Assembly (NCBI RefSeq): GCF_004347735.1
Contig: NZ_SLTI01000042.1
Coordinates: 1 to 64,000, forward strand
Direction of reading: 5' to 3'
DNA from: Sulfuricurvum sp. IAE1
GTDB taxonomy: Bacteria; Campylobacterota; Campylobacteria; Campylobacterales; Sulfurimonadaceae
Length of the DNA stretch: 64,000 bases
The stretch's first letter is position 1, and each line of letters starts with the position of its first letter. This document shows, piece by piece, positions 36,298-46,483 of the stretch. Below the pieces are notes generated by a model, which ran no database searches, was not told where the DNA came from, and was given only the letters and a program-made list of their open reading frames with translations. The translations under genes and the position numbers were made by a program.

Positions 36298-37644
36298 TCA
36301 GCGATGCGCTTCTTTGAGCGTATCGGCGATGAGGAACGCGAGTTCGAGGGACTGGTCGGCGTTGAGACGCGGATCGCAGTGGGTGTGATAGCGGCTTTTG
36401 AGGTTTTCTTCGGTAATCTCGAACGACCCGCCCAGACATTCGGTGACGTTTTTACCCGTCATTTCAAGATGCACTCCCCCCGCGTAGGTCCCTTCGGATT
36501 TGTGGACCTGGAAGAACTGCTTCATCTCACGCAGGACCGAATCGACCGGGCGCGTTTTGTACCCGTTGCTCGTGATCGTGTTGCCGTGCATCGGGTCACA
36601 GCTCCAGACGACCTGTTTCCCTTCACGCTCGATTGCGCGGATCAGTTTGGGCATTCCCTCGGCGACTTTATCCGCCCCCATGCGAACGATGATGTTCAGC
36701 CGTCCTGCTTCGTTTTCGGGGTTCAGAACGTCGCAGAGGCGTACCAGGTCGTCGGGATCCATCGACGGACCGGCTTTGACCCCGATGGGGTTCTGGATGC
36801 CGCGCATGAATTCGACGTGCGCGCCGTCGAGCTGACGGGTACGGTCACCGATCCAGAGCATGTGCGACGAAACGTCGTACCACTCGCCCGTCAGGGAATC
36901 CTGGCGGGTAAACGCTTCCTCGTAATTGAGCAGCAGCGCTTCGTGGGAGGTATAGAAATCGGTTTCGCGAAGCGTCCGGTAATTTTCGGAAATGATTCCG
37001 CATGCCGCCATAAAACGGAGCGAATCGTCGATCTGGCGTGCCAGTTCATCGTATTTTTTGGTCATTTCGTTCTGTCCGACGAATCCGAGATTCCACGCAT
37101 GCACCTGGTTCAAATCGGCCAGTCCGCCCGATGCGAACGCGCGCAAAAGGTTCAGTGTCGCCGCCGACTGGTTATAGGCCTGAACCATGCGCTGGGGATC
37201 GGGAACACGTGCTTCGGCACTGAATTCGACGCCGTTGATGATGTCCCCGCGGTAGCTGGGAAGGGTGATGCCATCGAACGTTTCGGTATCGGACGAGCGC
37301 GGTTTGGCGAACTGGCCGCCCAGGCGCCCGACTTTGACGACCGGCACTCCGCCGGCGAACGTCATGACGACCGCCATCTGCATCATCACCTTGAACGTAT
37401 CGCGGATGTTGGTGGCGTGAAATTCCGAAAAGCTCTCGGCGCAGTCGCCCCCCTGCAGCAGGAACGCTTTTCCAGCGCACACGTCGGCAAGGCTTTTTTT
37501 CAGCATACGGGCTTCACCGGCGAAAACAAGGGGAGGATAATTGCGCAGAACCGCTTCGACCTCTTCCAAAGCGGCCTGGTCGGGATAGACCGGCTGCTGC
37601 TTGATCGGTTTTGTTCTCCAGCTGGATCGTGTCCACGTATTCAT
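36298..37644 (-). CDS. 3-deoxy-7-phosphoheptulonate synthase, class II
   Basis: First enzyme of the shikimate pathway: condenses phosphoenolpyruvate and erythrose 4-phosphate. At 448 aa it is the plant/Mycobacterium-like class II enzyme. Characteristic segments are [11 protein letters not shown] (about 63-73), [43 protein letters not shown] and [10 protein letters not shown]-like [20 protein letters not shown] near the end; the Cys in GGDCAE and late His/Glu/Asp residues bind the metal. AGGAG precedes the ATG. It stands alone between a strong terminator and its own promoter. trpE and aroE of the same pathway are 7-9 kb away. Confidence 0.95.
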   Translation of the reverse strand: MNTWTRSSWRTKPIKQQPVYPDQAALEEVEAVLRNYPPLVFAGEARMLKKSLADVCAGKAFLLQGGDCAESFSEFHATNIRDTFKVMMQMAVVMTFAGGVPVVKVGRLGGQFAKPRSSDTETFDGITLPSYRGDIINGVEFSAEARVPDPQRMVQAYNQSAATLNLLRAFASGGLADLNQVHAWNLGFVGQNEMTKKYDELARQIDDSLRFMAACGIISENYRTLRETDFYTSHEALLLNYEEAFTRQDSLTGEWYDVSSHMLWIGDRTRQLDGAHVEFMRGIQNPIGVKAGPSMDPDDLVRLCDVLNPENEAGRLNIIVRMGADKVAEGMPKLIRAIEREGKQVVWSCDPMHGNTITSNGYKTRPVDSVLREMKQFFQVHKSEGTYAGGVHLEMTGKNVTECLGGSFEITEENLKSRYHTHCDPRLNADQSLELAFLIADTLKEAHR

Positions 37645-37698
37645 TCGTTAATCTCCTCGTACCTGCGTCTACGCATCGCGGTTCTATTGTCTTTGTGA

Positions 37699-37704
37699 AT
37701 TGTA
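37699..37704 (-). promoter_or_regulatory. -10 box of the DAHP synthase gene
   Basis: TACAAT on the minus strand lies 55 bases upstream of the ATG. The spacing leaves a short leader. Confidence 0.45.
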
Positions 37705-37766
37705 TCGTTTTAATCTAAAAAGGGACTGATTGGAAGAACCAAATCTTAGATTTATGTTTGAAAAAG

Positions 37767-37772
37767 TATAAT
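37767..37772 (+). promoter_or_regulatory. -10 box of the diguanylate cyclase gene
   Basis: AAGTATAATGG fits a -10 box. It implies an untranslated leader of about 115 bases, which includes the hairpin CCCGCT/AGCGGG near 37847-37860 but no riboswitch I recognise. Confidence 0.5.
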
Positions 37773-37892
37773 GGCGGGAATTATAAAAGGGGGCTTGCCC
37801 GACTTGTAAAAGGGTCAAAGAGCGCCTTTTTTCACCAGGCCGACCCGCTCAAGCGGGAGTTGACCGATCGAACATTTCACCAAAGGCCGAGA

Positions 37893-38822
37893 ATGGACAA
37901 CAGCCGTTTCAACCCTTTCCTACTCCATTTTTGCAAAGAGCTCTCCGTACGGCTGGAATCCCTGAGCAACAATCAGGCCACCCTTGCCTCTTCCGAATTT
38001 TCCGAGCTCGCCGAAGCCGCCCTGCACGAAGTGCTCGAATCGTATACATCGGGTGAATTCGATCTTCAGCAGTACCGTTCGGAAGGTACTTTCGAAGGGT
38101 ACAAAGAACTCGCGCTTCAAAGCGTCACCTCCTATTCGCAAACGAATGAAAACTTCGAAAAGATCACGGCCGACCACGGTTCGCTGCTGGCCGAAACCAA
38201 CGACGACGAATTGATCAATTTTGACAAAATTACCGAAAAATTCAACGACATCCAGTCCCATCTCAGCGACGAAGTCTCACGGGCAAACCAGGTCATCAGC
38301 GGCCTGATGGAGCAGGTTAAGACTCTTGAGATGAAAACAACGCTCGATCCGCTTACCAAGGTGTACAACCGTTATGCCCTCCAGGAGCATCTCAAACCGA
38401 TCCTCGCCCGCGAAAGTGCCCCTTACGATATCTTTGCCCTGATGATCGACGTCGACGACTTCAAACGGATCAACGACCGTTTCGGCCACATCGCGGGGGA
38501 CAAGGTGCTCATTTTTATCGCCAAGCTTTTGAAAAAAGCGCTTCGCGAAGGGGACCGCGTCTACCGTTTCGGCGGGGAAGAGTTCATTATCCTCCTCAAC
38601 CGCACCGACGAAGCGGGAGCCCGTCTGGTCGGCGAACGCCTGCTTTCGTTGTGCCGTAACAACAAGCCCCTGTTTCAGAACCAGCAGATCGCCGTCACGT
38701 TGAGCATCGGGCTGACGCAAATCGTTCCAAACGATACCCTCGACGCGATCATCGAGCGTTCCGACGCGGCGCTCTACCGCGCTAAAAACAACGGCAAAGA
38801 CCGTTTGGAAACGGAGTTTTGA
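37893..38822 (+). CDS. Diguanylate cyclase (GGDEF domain)
   Basis: Makes the second messenger cyclic di-GMP. The 309-aa protein has an N-terminal helical domain (1-140) of unknown function, a coiled-coil linker (about 140-165), then a GGDEF domain over the last 165 residues. The active site is GGEEF, preceded five residues upstream by the inhibitory-site RxxD (REGD), so product inhibition is expected. DPLTKVYNRYALQE and DVDDFKRINDRFGHIAGD are intact. A longer in-frame reading from 37758 would span the -10 box, so the ATG at 37893 is preferred. It shares one base with the cvpA start (TGATG). Confidence 0.9.
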   Translation: MDNSRFNPFLLHFCKELSVRLESLSNNQATLASSEFSELAEAALHEVLESYTSGEFDLQQYRSEGTFEGYKELALQSVTSYSQTNENFEKITADHGSLLAETNDDELINFDKITEKFNDIQSHLSDEVSRANQVISGLMEQVKTLEMKTTLDPLTKVYNRYALQEHLKPILARESAPYDIFALMIDVDDFKRINDRFGHIAGDKVLIFIAKLLKKALREGDRVYRFGGEEFIILLNRTDEAGARLVGERLLSLCRNNKPLFQNQQIAVTLSIGLTQIVPNDTLDAIIERSDAALYRAKNNGKDRLETEF

Positions 38823-39403
38823 TGGACTTGAACTATTTCGACGTCGCAGTCGCCTCTATCGTTTTGCTGCTGGGGCTTAAAGGGCTTTTGAACGGCTTTT
38901 CCAAAGAAGTTTTCGGGATGGTCGGGATCGTAGGTGGCGTTTTCGTCGCATCGCATCTGGGCGGCATCATCGGCCATTTCCTCAGTGATACCGTTTTTCA
39001 TTTCGAAACCGCCACGGCGATCAACCTGATGGGCTTTGTCTTCGCACTCGGGATCTTCTGGCTCCTGATGGTAGCGCTCGGTAGCGGTTTCAAACGTCTC
39101 AGCACCCTTAGCGGGCTGGGAACGCTAGACCAGATTCTCGGCTTCGTCGTCGGCAGCAGCAAATTCTTTTTCATCCTCTCAATCATCGTCTACGCCCTTT
39201 TCAGCGTGACGGCAATTCGCGAAAATTTCGAGGAGAAGATGGCGCAGAGTTTCTTTTACGAACCGATGATGGCGACGGGAAATTTCATTCTCCACATCGA
39301 AACCGACGATCTCAAAGCCATTCTCGACGGCAACGCGAGCGATGCGAATACTACCGACGCCAACGCCACCGTCGACGCCAATCAAACCAGCGAGGAGCGA
39401 TAA
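38822..39403 (+). CDS. CvpA family membrane protein
   Basis: Inner-membrane protein of 193 aa with four membrane segments over residues 6-135, beginning NYFDVAVASIVLLLGLKGLLNGFSKE, the usual CvpA N-terminus. A polar tail (about 160-193) is rich in Asn, Asp, Ala and Thr. CvpA is linked to colicin V production and to envelope stress tolerance in other bacteria; the molecular role is unclear. It is coupled to the diguanylate cyclase upstream and is followed after four bases by fur. Confidence 0.85.
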   Translation: MDLNYFDVAVASIVLLLGLKGLLNGFSKEVFGMVGIVGGVFVASHLGGIIGHFLSDTVFHFETATAINLMGFVFALGIFWLLMVALGSGFKRLSTLSGLGTLDQILGFVVGSSKFFFILSIIVYALFSVTAIRENFEEKMAQSFFYEPMMATGNFILHIETDDLKAILDGNASDANTTDANATVDANQTSEER

Positions 39404-39407
39404 GCAT

Positions 39408-39890
39408 ATGGGTTCTTACACCGATTTTACCGAACGTACGGTCGAATACAACAAGCTCTTGAGCGATTTCAAGCAGCTCCTTAAGGAAAACGGACTGAAA
39501 TTCACGATCCAGCGTGAAGTGATTCTCGAGATGCTGTACAATTCCGACGAGCATCTCACCCCCGAAGCGCTGCATCATCTGATACAGGAAAAACATCCTG
39601 ATCTCAACACGGGAATCGCAACCGTTTACCGTACCCTCTCACTATTGGAAGATTCGGAGATGGTCACGTCGCTCTCGTTCGGGGCGCAGGGGAAAAAATA
39701 CGAGTTGGGGGCCAAAGACCACCACGACCACCTGATCTGCACGCAATGCGGAACGATCACCGAATTCGTCGACGACGAAATCGAAGAGCGCCAGAAAAAA
39801 ATCGCCGAAGCGCTTGGCTTTAAAATGCAGGAACACTCGATGCAGATTTACGGCATCTGCAAAGCCTGCCAGGACAAATCCAAAAACTAA
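39408..39890 (+). CDS. fur: Ferric uptake regulator Fur
   Basis: Iron-dependent repressor of 160 aa. The DNA-binding half is residues 20-95 ([26 protein letters not shown]). The metal-binding half has [13 protein letters not shown] and a C-terminal GICKACQ, giving the two CxxC structural zinc pairs, with additional His residues near 135. The N-terminal extension before the DNA-binding domain is typical for Campylobacterota Fur. Position directly before lysS and glyA matches the fur (Cj0400) locus of C. jejuni, which supports calling this copy Fur rather than the paralogue at 35808. The ATG at 39408 is preferred to an upstream start inside cvpA. Confidence 0.92.
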   Translation: MGSYTDFTERTVEYNKLLSDFKQLLKENGLKFTIQREVILEMLYNSDEHLTPEALHHLIQEKHPDLNTGIATVYRTLSLLEDSEMVTSLSFGAQGKKYELGAKDHHDHLICTQCGTITEFVDDEIEERQKKIAEALGFKMQEHSMQIYGICKACQDKSKN

Positions 39891-39903
39891 GAAAGGAATA
39901 CCA

Positions 39904-41421
39904 TTGGCATTCGAAAACCAATACGTACAGCAGCGGATCGAAAAAGCCCAGGCCCTGAGGGAACTGGGGATCGATCCGTACGCCAATCACTCCGAGCGCA
40001 ACACGACGATCGAAAAATACCATAACGTCAACTCCGATCTTTTCCAGAAAGAGGAAAAACGCGACGAACACCGCCACTACACCGTCGCCGGACGGATCAA
40101 GCTTTTCCGCCTGATGGGTAAAGCGAGCTTTTTGAAGATCGAAGATGAAAGCGGAATGCTCCAGGTCTACGTTGCGCGGGACAATCTTCCCGAAGGTTTC
40201 TATAACGACGTGTTCAAAAAACTCGTCGAAGTGGGCGACATCGTCGAAGTGAGCGGTTATCCGTTCGTCACGCAGCAAGGCGAGCTCTCCCTTCACGCCG
40301 ACAGTCTCAAAATCCTGACCAAAGCGATCTCCCCGCTGCCCGAAAAATTCCACGGGATCCAGGATAAAGAGATGCGCTACCGCCAGCGCTACCTCGATCT
40401 TATCATGAACGCCGAAGTGCGCAAGACGTTCCATATCCGTTCCAAAGTGATCAGCCTTACCCGCCGTTTCTTTGAAGATAAGGGATTCCTTGAAGTCGAA
40501 ACGCCTATGATGCACCCGATCGCGGGCGGTGCCAACGCCAAGCCCTTCGTCACCCATCACAACGCGCTTGGCGTCGACCGTTATCTGCGGATCGCCCCGG
40601 AACTCTACCTCAAACGCCTCATCGTCGGCGGGTTCGAAGCGGTTTTCGAAATCAACCGGAACTTCCGCAACGAAGGGATGGACGCGACCCACAATCCCGA
40701 ATTCACGTCAATCGAGTTTTACTGGGCCTACAAAACATACAAAGACCTGATCGACATCACCAAAGAATATTTCGAATACCTTTTCGATCACCTCGACCTT
40801 CCCAAGCGTCTCCCCTATGGCGAACTGGAAGTCGATTTCGCCTGCTTCACTGAAATCGAGCTGGTCAAAAGCCTCAGTGTCATCGGCGGCGTCCCCGAGG
40901 AAATCGTGAACGACAAAGAGGCGATTTTGTCGTTCCTCAAAGCCAATAATCTCGAAGCCAATGCCACCATGAACCTGGGACAGCTGCAAGGCGAGCTTTT
41001 CGACGAATTTGTCGAACACAAGCTAATCAACCCGACGTTCATTACCCACTATCCGGTCGAAATTTCCCCGCTCGCGCGCCGCAACGACGAGCGCCCTGAA
41101 CTGACGGACCGTTTCGAGCTTTTCATCGCGGGGCGAGAAATCGCCAACGCGTTCAGCGAGCTCAACGACCCGGTCGACCAGCTGGAGCGTTTCGAAGCCC
41201 AGATGGCCGCCAAAGATTCGGGCGACGATGAAGCGCACGAGATGGATGAAGATTTCGTCACGGCGCTCAGCTACGGCATGGCGCCCACCGCGGGCCAGGG
41301 AATCGGCATCGACCGCCTTGTCATGATGCTCACCAACCAGCATTCCATCCGGGACGTATTGCTCTTCCCGGCGATGAAACCGCTGCACCACAATCAAAAC
41401 CAACACGGAGAAGAAGAATGA
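39904..41421 (+). CDS. lysS: Lysyl-tRNA synthetase, class II
   Basis: Charges tRNA-Lys. The 505-aa protein has an N-terminal OB-fold anticodon-binding domain (about 60-155) and the class II catalytic core: motif 2 [20 protein letters not shown] and motif 3 [11 protein letters not shown], with [12 protein letters not shown] at the end. TTG at 39904 is the start, eight bases after AAAGGA; reading further upstream would enter fur. It overlaps glyA by four bases. Confidence 0.96.
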   Translation: MAFENQYVQQRIEKAQALRELGIDPYANHSERNTTIEKYHNVNSDLFQKEEKRDEHRHYTVAGRIKLFRLMGKASFLKIEDESGMLQVYVARDNLPEGFYNDVFKKLVEVGDIVEVSGYPFVTQQGELSLHADSLKILTKAISPLPEKFHGIQDKEMRYRQRYLDLIMNAEVRKTFHIRSKVISLTRRFFEDKGFLEVETPMMHPIAGGANAKPFVTHHNALGVDRYLRIAPELYLKRLIVGGFEAVFEINRNFRNEGMDATHNPEFTSIEFYWAYKTYKDLIDITKEYFEYLFDHLDLPKRLPYGELEVDFACFTEIELVKSLSVIGGVPEEIVNDKEAILSFLKANNLEANATMNLGQLQGELFDEFVEHKLINPTFITHYPVEISPLARRNDERPELTDRFELFIAGREIANAFSELNDPVDQLERFEAQMAAKDSGDDEAHEMDEDFVTALSYGMAPTAGQGIGIDRLVMMLTNQHSIRDVLLFPAMKPLHHNQNQHGEEE

Positions 41422-42665
41422 GTTTCCTCAAAGAATTTGACAACGAAATTTATGCCCTGTGCGAGCAAGAGCTCGAACGTCAGACCGATCACCTTGAAAT
41501 GATCGCATCGGAAAACTTCACCCTCCCGGCCGTTATGGAAGCGATGGGATCGGTATTTACGAACAAATACGCCGAAGGATACCCGGCGAAACGCTACTAC
41601 GGCGGGTGTGAATTCGCCGACGGCGTAGAGCAGCTGGCGATCGACCGCGCGTGCAAACTGTTCGGTTGTAATTATGCCAACGTCCAGCCCCACTCGGGTT
41701 CATCGGCAAACGGTGCGGTCTACGCCGCGCTTCTTCAGGCGGGTGATAAACTGCTCGGTATGGACCTGAGCCACGGCGGGCACCTGACCCACGGTTCGAA
41801 AGTGAGCTTCTCGGGCAAAAACTACCACAGCTTTTCATACGGCGTCGAGCTTGACGGCCGCATCAACTACGATCGCGTCATGGACATCGCCAAAATCGTC
41901 CAGCCCAAAATCATCGTGTGCGGCGCTTCGGCCTATGCCCGCGAAATCGACTTCAAAAAATTCCGCGAAATCGCCGATGCGGTCGGAGCGATCCTTTTCG
42001 CCGACATCGCCCACATCGCTGGTCTCGTATGTGCCGGAGAACACCCAAGTCCGTTCCCGTATGCGGATGTCGTCACCACCACAACTCATAAAACCCTCGC
42101 CGGACCTCGCGGCGGTATGATTATGACCAACGACGAAGAGATCGCCAAGAAAATCAATTCGGCCATTTTCCCGGCACTTCAGGGCGGACCGCTTGTGCAC
42201 GTCATCGCGGCCAAAGCGGTCGGGTTCAAGCACAATCTCTCAAATGAGTGGAAAACCTACGCCAAGCAGGTCAAAGCCAATGCTGCAGTCCTCGCCAAAG
42301 TATTGATGGAGCGCGGATACGATATCGTCAGCGGCGGTACGGACAACCACCTCGTACTCGTGTCGTTTTTGAACAAACCGTTCAGCGGTAAAGACGCCGA
42401 TGCGGCCCTCGGTCGTGCAGGGATCACCGTCAATAAAAACACCGTTCCCGGCGAAACCCGCTCCCCGTTCGTCACCAGCGGCGTCCGTATCGGAAGCCCT
42501 GCCCTTACCTCACGCGGGATGAAAGAAAAAGAGTTCGAGCTGATTGCCAACCGCATCGCCGACGTTCTCGACGATATCGAAAACACCGAGAAACAAGCCG
42601 CCATCAAAGCTGAACTTCAGGCGCTGGCGAGAAACTTCGTCATTTACAAACAGCCCACCTATTAA
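41418..42665 (+). CDS. glyA: Serine hydroxymethyltransferase
   Basis: Pyridoxal-phosphate enzyme (415 aa) that converts serine and tetrahydrofolate to glycine and methylene-tetrahydrofolate. The PLP lysine lies in [15 protein letters not shown] (about residue 225), and the N-terminal [17 protein letters not shown] and [16 protein letters not shown] segments are strongly conserved. It is coupled to lysS by a four-base overlap and ends in a strong hairpin. Confidence 0.97.
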   Translation: MSFLKEFDNEIYALCEQELERQTDHLEMIASENFTLPAVMEAMGSVFTNKYAEGYPAKRYYGGCEFADGVEQLAIDRACKLFGCNYANVQPHSGSSANGAVYAALLQAGDKLLGMDLSHGGHLTHGSKVSFSGKNYHSFSYGVELDGRINYDRVMDIAKIVQPKIIVCGASAYAREIDFKKFREIADAVGAILFADIAHIAGLVCAGEHPSPFPYADVVTTTTHKTLAGPRGGMIMTNDEEIAKKINSAIFPALQGGPLVHVIAAKAVGFKHNLSNEWKTYAKQVKANAAVLAKVLMERGYDIVSGGTDNHLVLVSFLNKPFSGKDADAALGRAGITVNKNTVPGETRSPFVTSGVRIGSPALTSRGMKEKEFELIANRIADVLDDIENTEKQAAIKAELQALARNFVIYKQPTY

Positions 42666-42691
42666 GAAAGCTGCCTAAAAATTGCCCTTTT

Positions 42692-42713
42692 TTTTCTCCC
42701 CCTCGGGAGAAAA
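42692..42713 (+). terminator. Hairpin after glyA
   Basis: TTTTCTCCC (42692-42700) pairs with GGGAGAAAA (42705-42713). The flanking T and A runs make it potentially bidirectional. Confidence 0.65.
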
Positions 42714-42750
42714 CCGTGGTACGATCGCATCAGTAAACAAAGGATACCCT

Positions 42751-43293
42751 GTGACCTCGATGGACATGAAACTCATCAAAATGATTACGGACCATTATTG
42801 GCTCAAACACGACAGTGTCGTCAATAAAATCGATTTCAAAGGGCGTACTTTTTACAACAAATACGAGCGCATCGACAAAACCCTGACCCAGTCTGTCATC
42901 GATCAGCACCTCAAAGGGCAGATTACCGTCGCCCATTCACTGATAAACAAATTCGACAAAGTAGAAAACATCGTCATCGATTACAACGGGACCGATCCGC
43001 AACGCTTCTACCACCGTACGCAGTTGCTGCTGCGGGAGGAAGGGTTCATCAATTTCACCGCATTCGAAACAAAAACCCCGGGGCATCTTCACGTCTACAT
43101 CCATAAGGGGCACACAACTTTACAAGAAGCCAATCAACTGGGTAAAATGATTTCGCTGAAATTGGCTGCCAAGCAGCCCAAACAATGGCGGATGTTCCCT
43201 ACCCTCGATTTACCGATCGAGTACAATATCCTCAATCTTCCCTATGAGGTCTACGCCAAAGAGCGCGGAGCTTCATGGTCGAAGCACATGTAA
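42751..43293 (+). CDS. DUF1882 family protein (Campylobacterota-specific)
   Basis: A 180-aa cytoplasmic protein of unknown function. The N-terminal part (MKLIKMITDHYWLKHDSV, IDFKGRTFYNKYERID) matches DUF1882, a family I know only from this phylum. The second half (residues 75-180) has alternating beta-strands and helices (VENIVIDYNG, TPGHLHVYIHKG, WRMFPTLDLP). GTG at 42751 is chosen because AAAGGA lies six bases upstream; an ATG four codons later is possible. It occupies the position of Cj0403 in the conserved block between glyA and the SPOR gene. Confidence 0.85.
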   Translation: MTSMDMKLIKMITDHYWLKHDSVVNKIDFKGRTFYNKYERIDKTLTQSVIDQHLKGQITVAHSLINKFDKVENIVIDYNGTDPQRFYHRTQLLLREEGFINFTAFETKTPGHLHVYIHKGHTTLQEANQLGKMISLKLAAKQPKQWRMFPTLDLPIEYNILNLPYEVYAKERGASWSKHM

Positions 43294-43320
43294 CCGATAA
43301 ACTCAGAAGGAAAACCTTTA

Positions 43321-44244
43321 ATGGAAGAAAAAAACGAGCTCAACGATATCATCCTGAACAAAAGCGGTTCGGGTTCAAACAGCAAAAAGCTCTTGCTCGC
43401 GATAGCGACGCTGACCCTTGTTTTGATCATCGTACTGGTTATCATGAACTCACTCAAAAGCGAAAGCGAAGAGCAGCCGCCGCATGCCGCGATTCCTCCC
43501 GAACCATCCGCACCAACCGAAATCATCGATGATCCGCTGTTCGAGCCGGTCGAAGTGATCGAAGAGGGAAGCAACACCACCGCTCCCGCTCAGGATTTGG
43601 GTCAAATCGCCCAAAAAATCAAACAGGAGTCATTCGACAACGCTCCCGTCCAGGAAAAAACCGTCCAGCCTGCGGCAGCTCCCGCACCGGCACCGGCTCC
43701 GGTTGCCGCCCCCGCGGTTCCGGTACGTCAGAACGTCGCGCCCGCGACGCAGCCCAAAACCCCGACCGTCGTAGCGGCCCCTAAAGCCGAACCCAAACCG
43801 GCAGCCAAGAGCGCAACGGTAGCGACGCCGACGATCAAAAGCGTCAAGCCTTCCGAGCCGAAAAAAGCGGCCGAAGCGAAAAAAGTTTCCGCCACGGCGC
43901 CCGCTGCGGCCAAACCCGCCGCTCAGCCTGCGGCAAAAACGGCCGAGCCCGCACCGGCGAAAACCGCCGACAAAACGGAAACCGCAGCACCGAAAACGGC
44001 GGATGCGCCGAAAGCCGCCGCAACCGGCGGCACCTATTACATTCAGGTCGGCTCATTTACCAAAGAACCGAACAAGGCCCTCTTCGACCGCCTCAACGCC
44101 AGTGGCCTGAAATATACCACTGTCCCCTCGGGCGCGGCGACAAAAGTACTCGTAGGGCCGTTTCAGGGTGAAAAAGCGGCACGCGACGTTATCGGCACCG
44201 TCCGTAAAAACATCGAAGCCGGCGCGTACATCGTAAAGGGGTAA
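43321..44244 (+). CDS. SPOR-domain membrane protein
   Basis: Bitopic envelope protein of 307 aa: cytoplasmic tail (1-22), one membrane segment (about 23-44, LLLAIATLTLVLIIVLVIM), a periplasmic linker of 180 residues dominated by Ala, Pro and Lys, and a C-terminal SPOR domain (about 235-307, YYIQVGSFTKEPNKALFDRL and KVLVGPFQG). SPOR domains bind denuded peptidoglycan at the division septum. The low-complexity linker would span the periplasm. It corresponds to the Cj0404 position and is followed two bases later by trpE. Confidence 0.9.
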   Translation: MEEKNELNDIILNKSGSGSNSKKLLLAIATLTLVLIIVLVIMNSLKSESEEQPPHAAIPPEPSAPTEIIDDPLFEPVEVIEEGSNTTAPAQDLGQIAQKIKQESFDNAPVQEKTVQPAAAPAPAPAPVAAPAVPVRQNVAPATQPKTPTVVAAPKAEPKPAAKSATVATPTIKSVKPSEPKKAAEAKKVSATAPAAAKPAAQPAAKTAEPAPAKTADKTETAAPKTADAPKAAATGGTYYIQVGSFTKEPNKALFDRLNASGLKYTTVPSGAATKVLVGPFQGEKAARDVIGTVRKNIEAGAYIVKG

Positions 44245-44245
44245 T

Positions 44246-45658
44246 GTGATCACTTCCCGCCGTTTTTCGCTTGACCAGTTCGCACCCATCGCCGTATACG
44301 AAAAGGCCAAAAAACTTTTTCCCGGCGAAGTCAGTTTTCTGTTCGAAAGTGCCGGAAGCAGCGAAGGAAATTACACGATTATCGTCATCGGGGGGCGCGA
44401 GCGTCTCACCTATGCCGATAAGAAAACCGTTTATACCGATACGTCGGGTATGCGGCAGACATTTGACTCCTCCCCTTTTGCCTTTTTGAAAGAGTATTAT
44501 TCAGCCCTCGACCAAAAAGCATACCGGGAACGGGCGCGTGAACTCGGTATAGGATACATCGACGGTTTCATCGGCTACATCGGTTACGACATGGTACAGG
44601 TTTTCGAACCCGTACTCGAAGAATCGATGTCGAATCTGCTGGACCAGACCAACATCCCCGACATGGACCTGATTCTCCCCAAGCTCACGTTTGTCATCTC
44701 GCATAAAACCGCGACGATTACACTGCTCAGCTGTGTCGACGGTTTTATCGCGCGGTTCGACGAAATCGAAACGGCGCTGAAGGCACCGTATACCTATACT
44801 CCGCTCGCACCGATCCGAAATGACCGTGGCGGCGAGTTCATCTTTAGCAAAGAGCAGTTTTTCTCGATGGTCGACAAGTCCAAAGAGATGATCAAAAGCG
44901 GCGATGTCTTCCAGATTCTTATGACCAACCGCTACATCCGGCATGCGCAGGTCGATCCGTTCAGTTTCTACCGCATCCTCCGGCTCAAAAACCCTTCTCC
45001 GTACATGTATCTGATGGAGTTTGAAGATTTCAATATCGTCGGAAGTTCCCCCGAGGTAATGGTACGTCTCAGTGACGGAGAGATCCTGCTGCGCCCCATC
45101 GCGGGAACCCGCAAACGGGGCGGCACGAAACAACGCGACCTCGAACTCGAAGAAGAGCTCCTTTCCGATCCCAAAGAGCTTGCGGAACACCTGATGCTGA
45201 TCGATCTTGGGCGCAACGATGTCGGGCGGGTTGCTAAAACAGGCACGGTGCGGGTCGAAGAGATGATGCACGTCGAGCGCTATTCGCACGTCATGCACAT
45301 CGTCTCGGACGTTTACGCGACGATCCGCGACGATAAAGACATGTTCGACCTCCTCGCCGCCGTCTTTACCGCGGGAACGATGACCGGTGCGCCGAAAATC
45401 CGCGCGATGGAACTGATCGCGCAGTATGAAGGGGTTAAGCGGGGATTCTATAGCGGAACCATCGGCTATTTCGGATTCGACGGCAACATGGACAGTGCGA
45501 TCACGATCCGCACCGCCCTCATCAAGGAAGATGAAGTGATCCTGCAAGCCGGTGCGGGCGTCGTCGCCGACTCGGTCCATGAGCTCGAATACCTCGAAGT
45601 CACCAACAAACTCGGTGCCCTCACCAGTACCCTGGACGATCTGCTCGAACCCCGATGA
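44246..45658 (+). CDS. trpE: Anthranilate synthase component I (TrpE)
   Basis: Chorismate-utilising enzyme of 470 aa for tryptophan synthesis. PIAGTRKRGG carries the Ala typical of TrpE where 4-amino-4-deoxychorismate synthase PabB has Lys. FLFESAG near residue 32 resembles the LLES tryptophan-feedback motif. The C-terminal chorismate fold is complete: DLGRNDVGRV, GTMTGAPKIRAMELI and QAGAGVVADS. The start is GTG at 44246, after AAAGGGG. It is inserted between the SPOR gene and aroE, which are adjacent in C. jejuni as I recall. No trpG is nearby. Confidence 0.9.
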   Translation: MITSRRFSLDQFAPIAVYEKAKKLFPGEVSFLFESAGSSEGNYTIIVIGGRERLTYADKKTVYTDTSGMRQTFDSSPFAFLKEYYSALDQKAYRERARELGIGYIDGFIGYIGYDMVQVFEPVLEESMSNLLDQTNIPDMDLILPKLTFVISHKTATITLLSCVDGFIARFDEIETALKAPYTYTPLAPIRNDRGGEFIFSKEQFFSMVDKSKEMIKSGDVFQILMTNRYIRHAQVDPFSFYRILRLKNPSPYMYLMEFEDFNIVGSSPEVMVRLSDGEILLRPIAGTRKRGGTKQRDLELEEELLSDPKELAEHLMLIDLGRNDVGRVAKTGTVRVEEMMHVERYSHVMHIVSDVYATIRDDKDMFDLLAAVFTAGTMTGAPKIRAMELIAQYEGVKRGFYSGTIGYFGFDGNMDSAITIRTALIKEDEVILQAGAGVVADSVHELEYLEVTNKLGALTSTLDDLLEPR

Positions 45659-46446
45659 AACTTTTTACGATCTTCGGCGATCCGGTGAGCCATTCGCGCT
45701 CTCCGCTGATGCACAACAATGTCTTCAAAAAGCTCGGTATCGATGCGTGCTATACACGTACCCGCCTCGAAAACGGGTCGGAGCTGCGCGACGTGTTTTT
45801 TGCCAAAGCCCTCAGCGGTGCCAACGTCACCGTTCCCCACAAAGAGTCGGCTTATGAACAGTGCGACGAGGTACGCGGTATCGCGTCAATGGTCAAGGCG
45901 GTCAATACGCTCGTCCTCGAAAACGGCCGCCTGATCGGTTACAATACCGATGCCGACGGCTTTATCCGGGCTATCGAATCGTTTGGGGAGGTGCGCTCCG
46001 CGCTGATTCTCGGTGCGGGAGGAACCGCACGCGCCCTCTCCGTGGCCCTGCGTGCCAAAGGGATCGACGTCACGGTTCTCAACCGCTCGGCAGCGCGACT
46101 GGAATATTTCAGGAACGAAGGGTTCGCCGCCTACGCGTGGGACGAATTTTCACCCGCTTCCTACGGCATGCTCATCAACACCACTTCCGCAGGACTGTCG
46201 GATGACGAACTGCCGATCCCCGCAGGGTTGCTGGGAGAACTGCTTGCCCGCACGCAAGCGGCCGTCGACGTCATCTACGGGAAAGAGACCCCCTTCCTTC
46301 GGGAAGTCAAATCGTGCGGCCTCCCCTACAAAGACGGATCGGACATGCTGCTGGCACAGGGGGTTCTGGCCAATCATCTTTTTCTCGCCTGCCGATATAC
46401 GCCCGAAGAGATCGAACCCGCCATGCGCCAAAGTTTTTTGTATTAA
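45655..46446 (+). CDS. aroE: Shikimate dehydrogenase
   Basis: NADPH-dependent reduction of 3-dehydroshikimate (263 aa). FGDPVSHSRSPLMHN binds shikimate, VTVPHKE contains the catalytic Lys, NTDADGF the catalytic Asp, and LGAGGTARA is the dinucleotide-binding loop. It overlaps trpE by four bases, so two chorismate-pathway genes are co-translated at the end of the fur-aroE block. Confidence 0.95.
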   Translation: MKLFTIFGDPVSHSRSPLMHNNVFKKLGIDACYTRTRLENGSELRDVFFAKALSGANVTVPHKESAYEQCDEVRGIASMVKAVNTLVLENGRLIGYNTDADGFIRAIESFGEVRSALILGAGGTARALSVALRAKGIDVTVLNRSAARLEYFRNEGFAAYAWDEFSPASYGMLINTTSAGLSDDELPIPAGLLGELLARTQAAVDVIYGKETPFLREVKSCGLPYKDGSDMLLAQGVLANHLFLACRYTPEEIEPAMRQSFLY

Positions 46447-46451
46447 ACCGC

Positions 46452-46457
46452 TATAAT
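46452..46457 (+). promoter_or_regulatory. -10 box before the 46484 gene and modE
   Basis: GCTATAATGG follows the aroE stop by five bases. It separates the modE transcript from the aroE operon. Confidence 0.55.
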
Positions 46458-46483
46458 GGCTTATCTTAATGCAAAGGCTCTTA

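Noticed and set aside
36271-37698. 475-codon open frame on the plus strand
   Set aside because: It is antisense to the class II DAHP synthase, whose conserved motifs leave no doubt about the coding strand. Similar long antisense frames over trpE, dbpA, acnB and lysS were rejected for the same reason.
37779-37892. Cyclic di-GMP riboswitch before the diguanylate cyclase
   Set aside because: The leader has a small hairpin but none of the conserved GEMM sequence elements.
44246-45658. Calling the chorismate enzyme PabB
   Set aside because: The key motif reads PIAGTR, with Ala as in TrpE instead of the Lys typical of PabB, and an LLES-like feedback motif is present.
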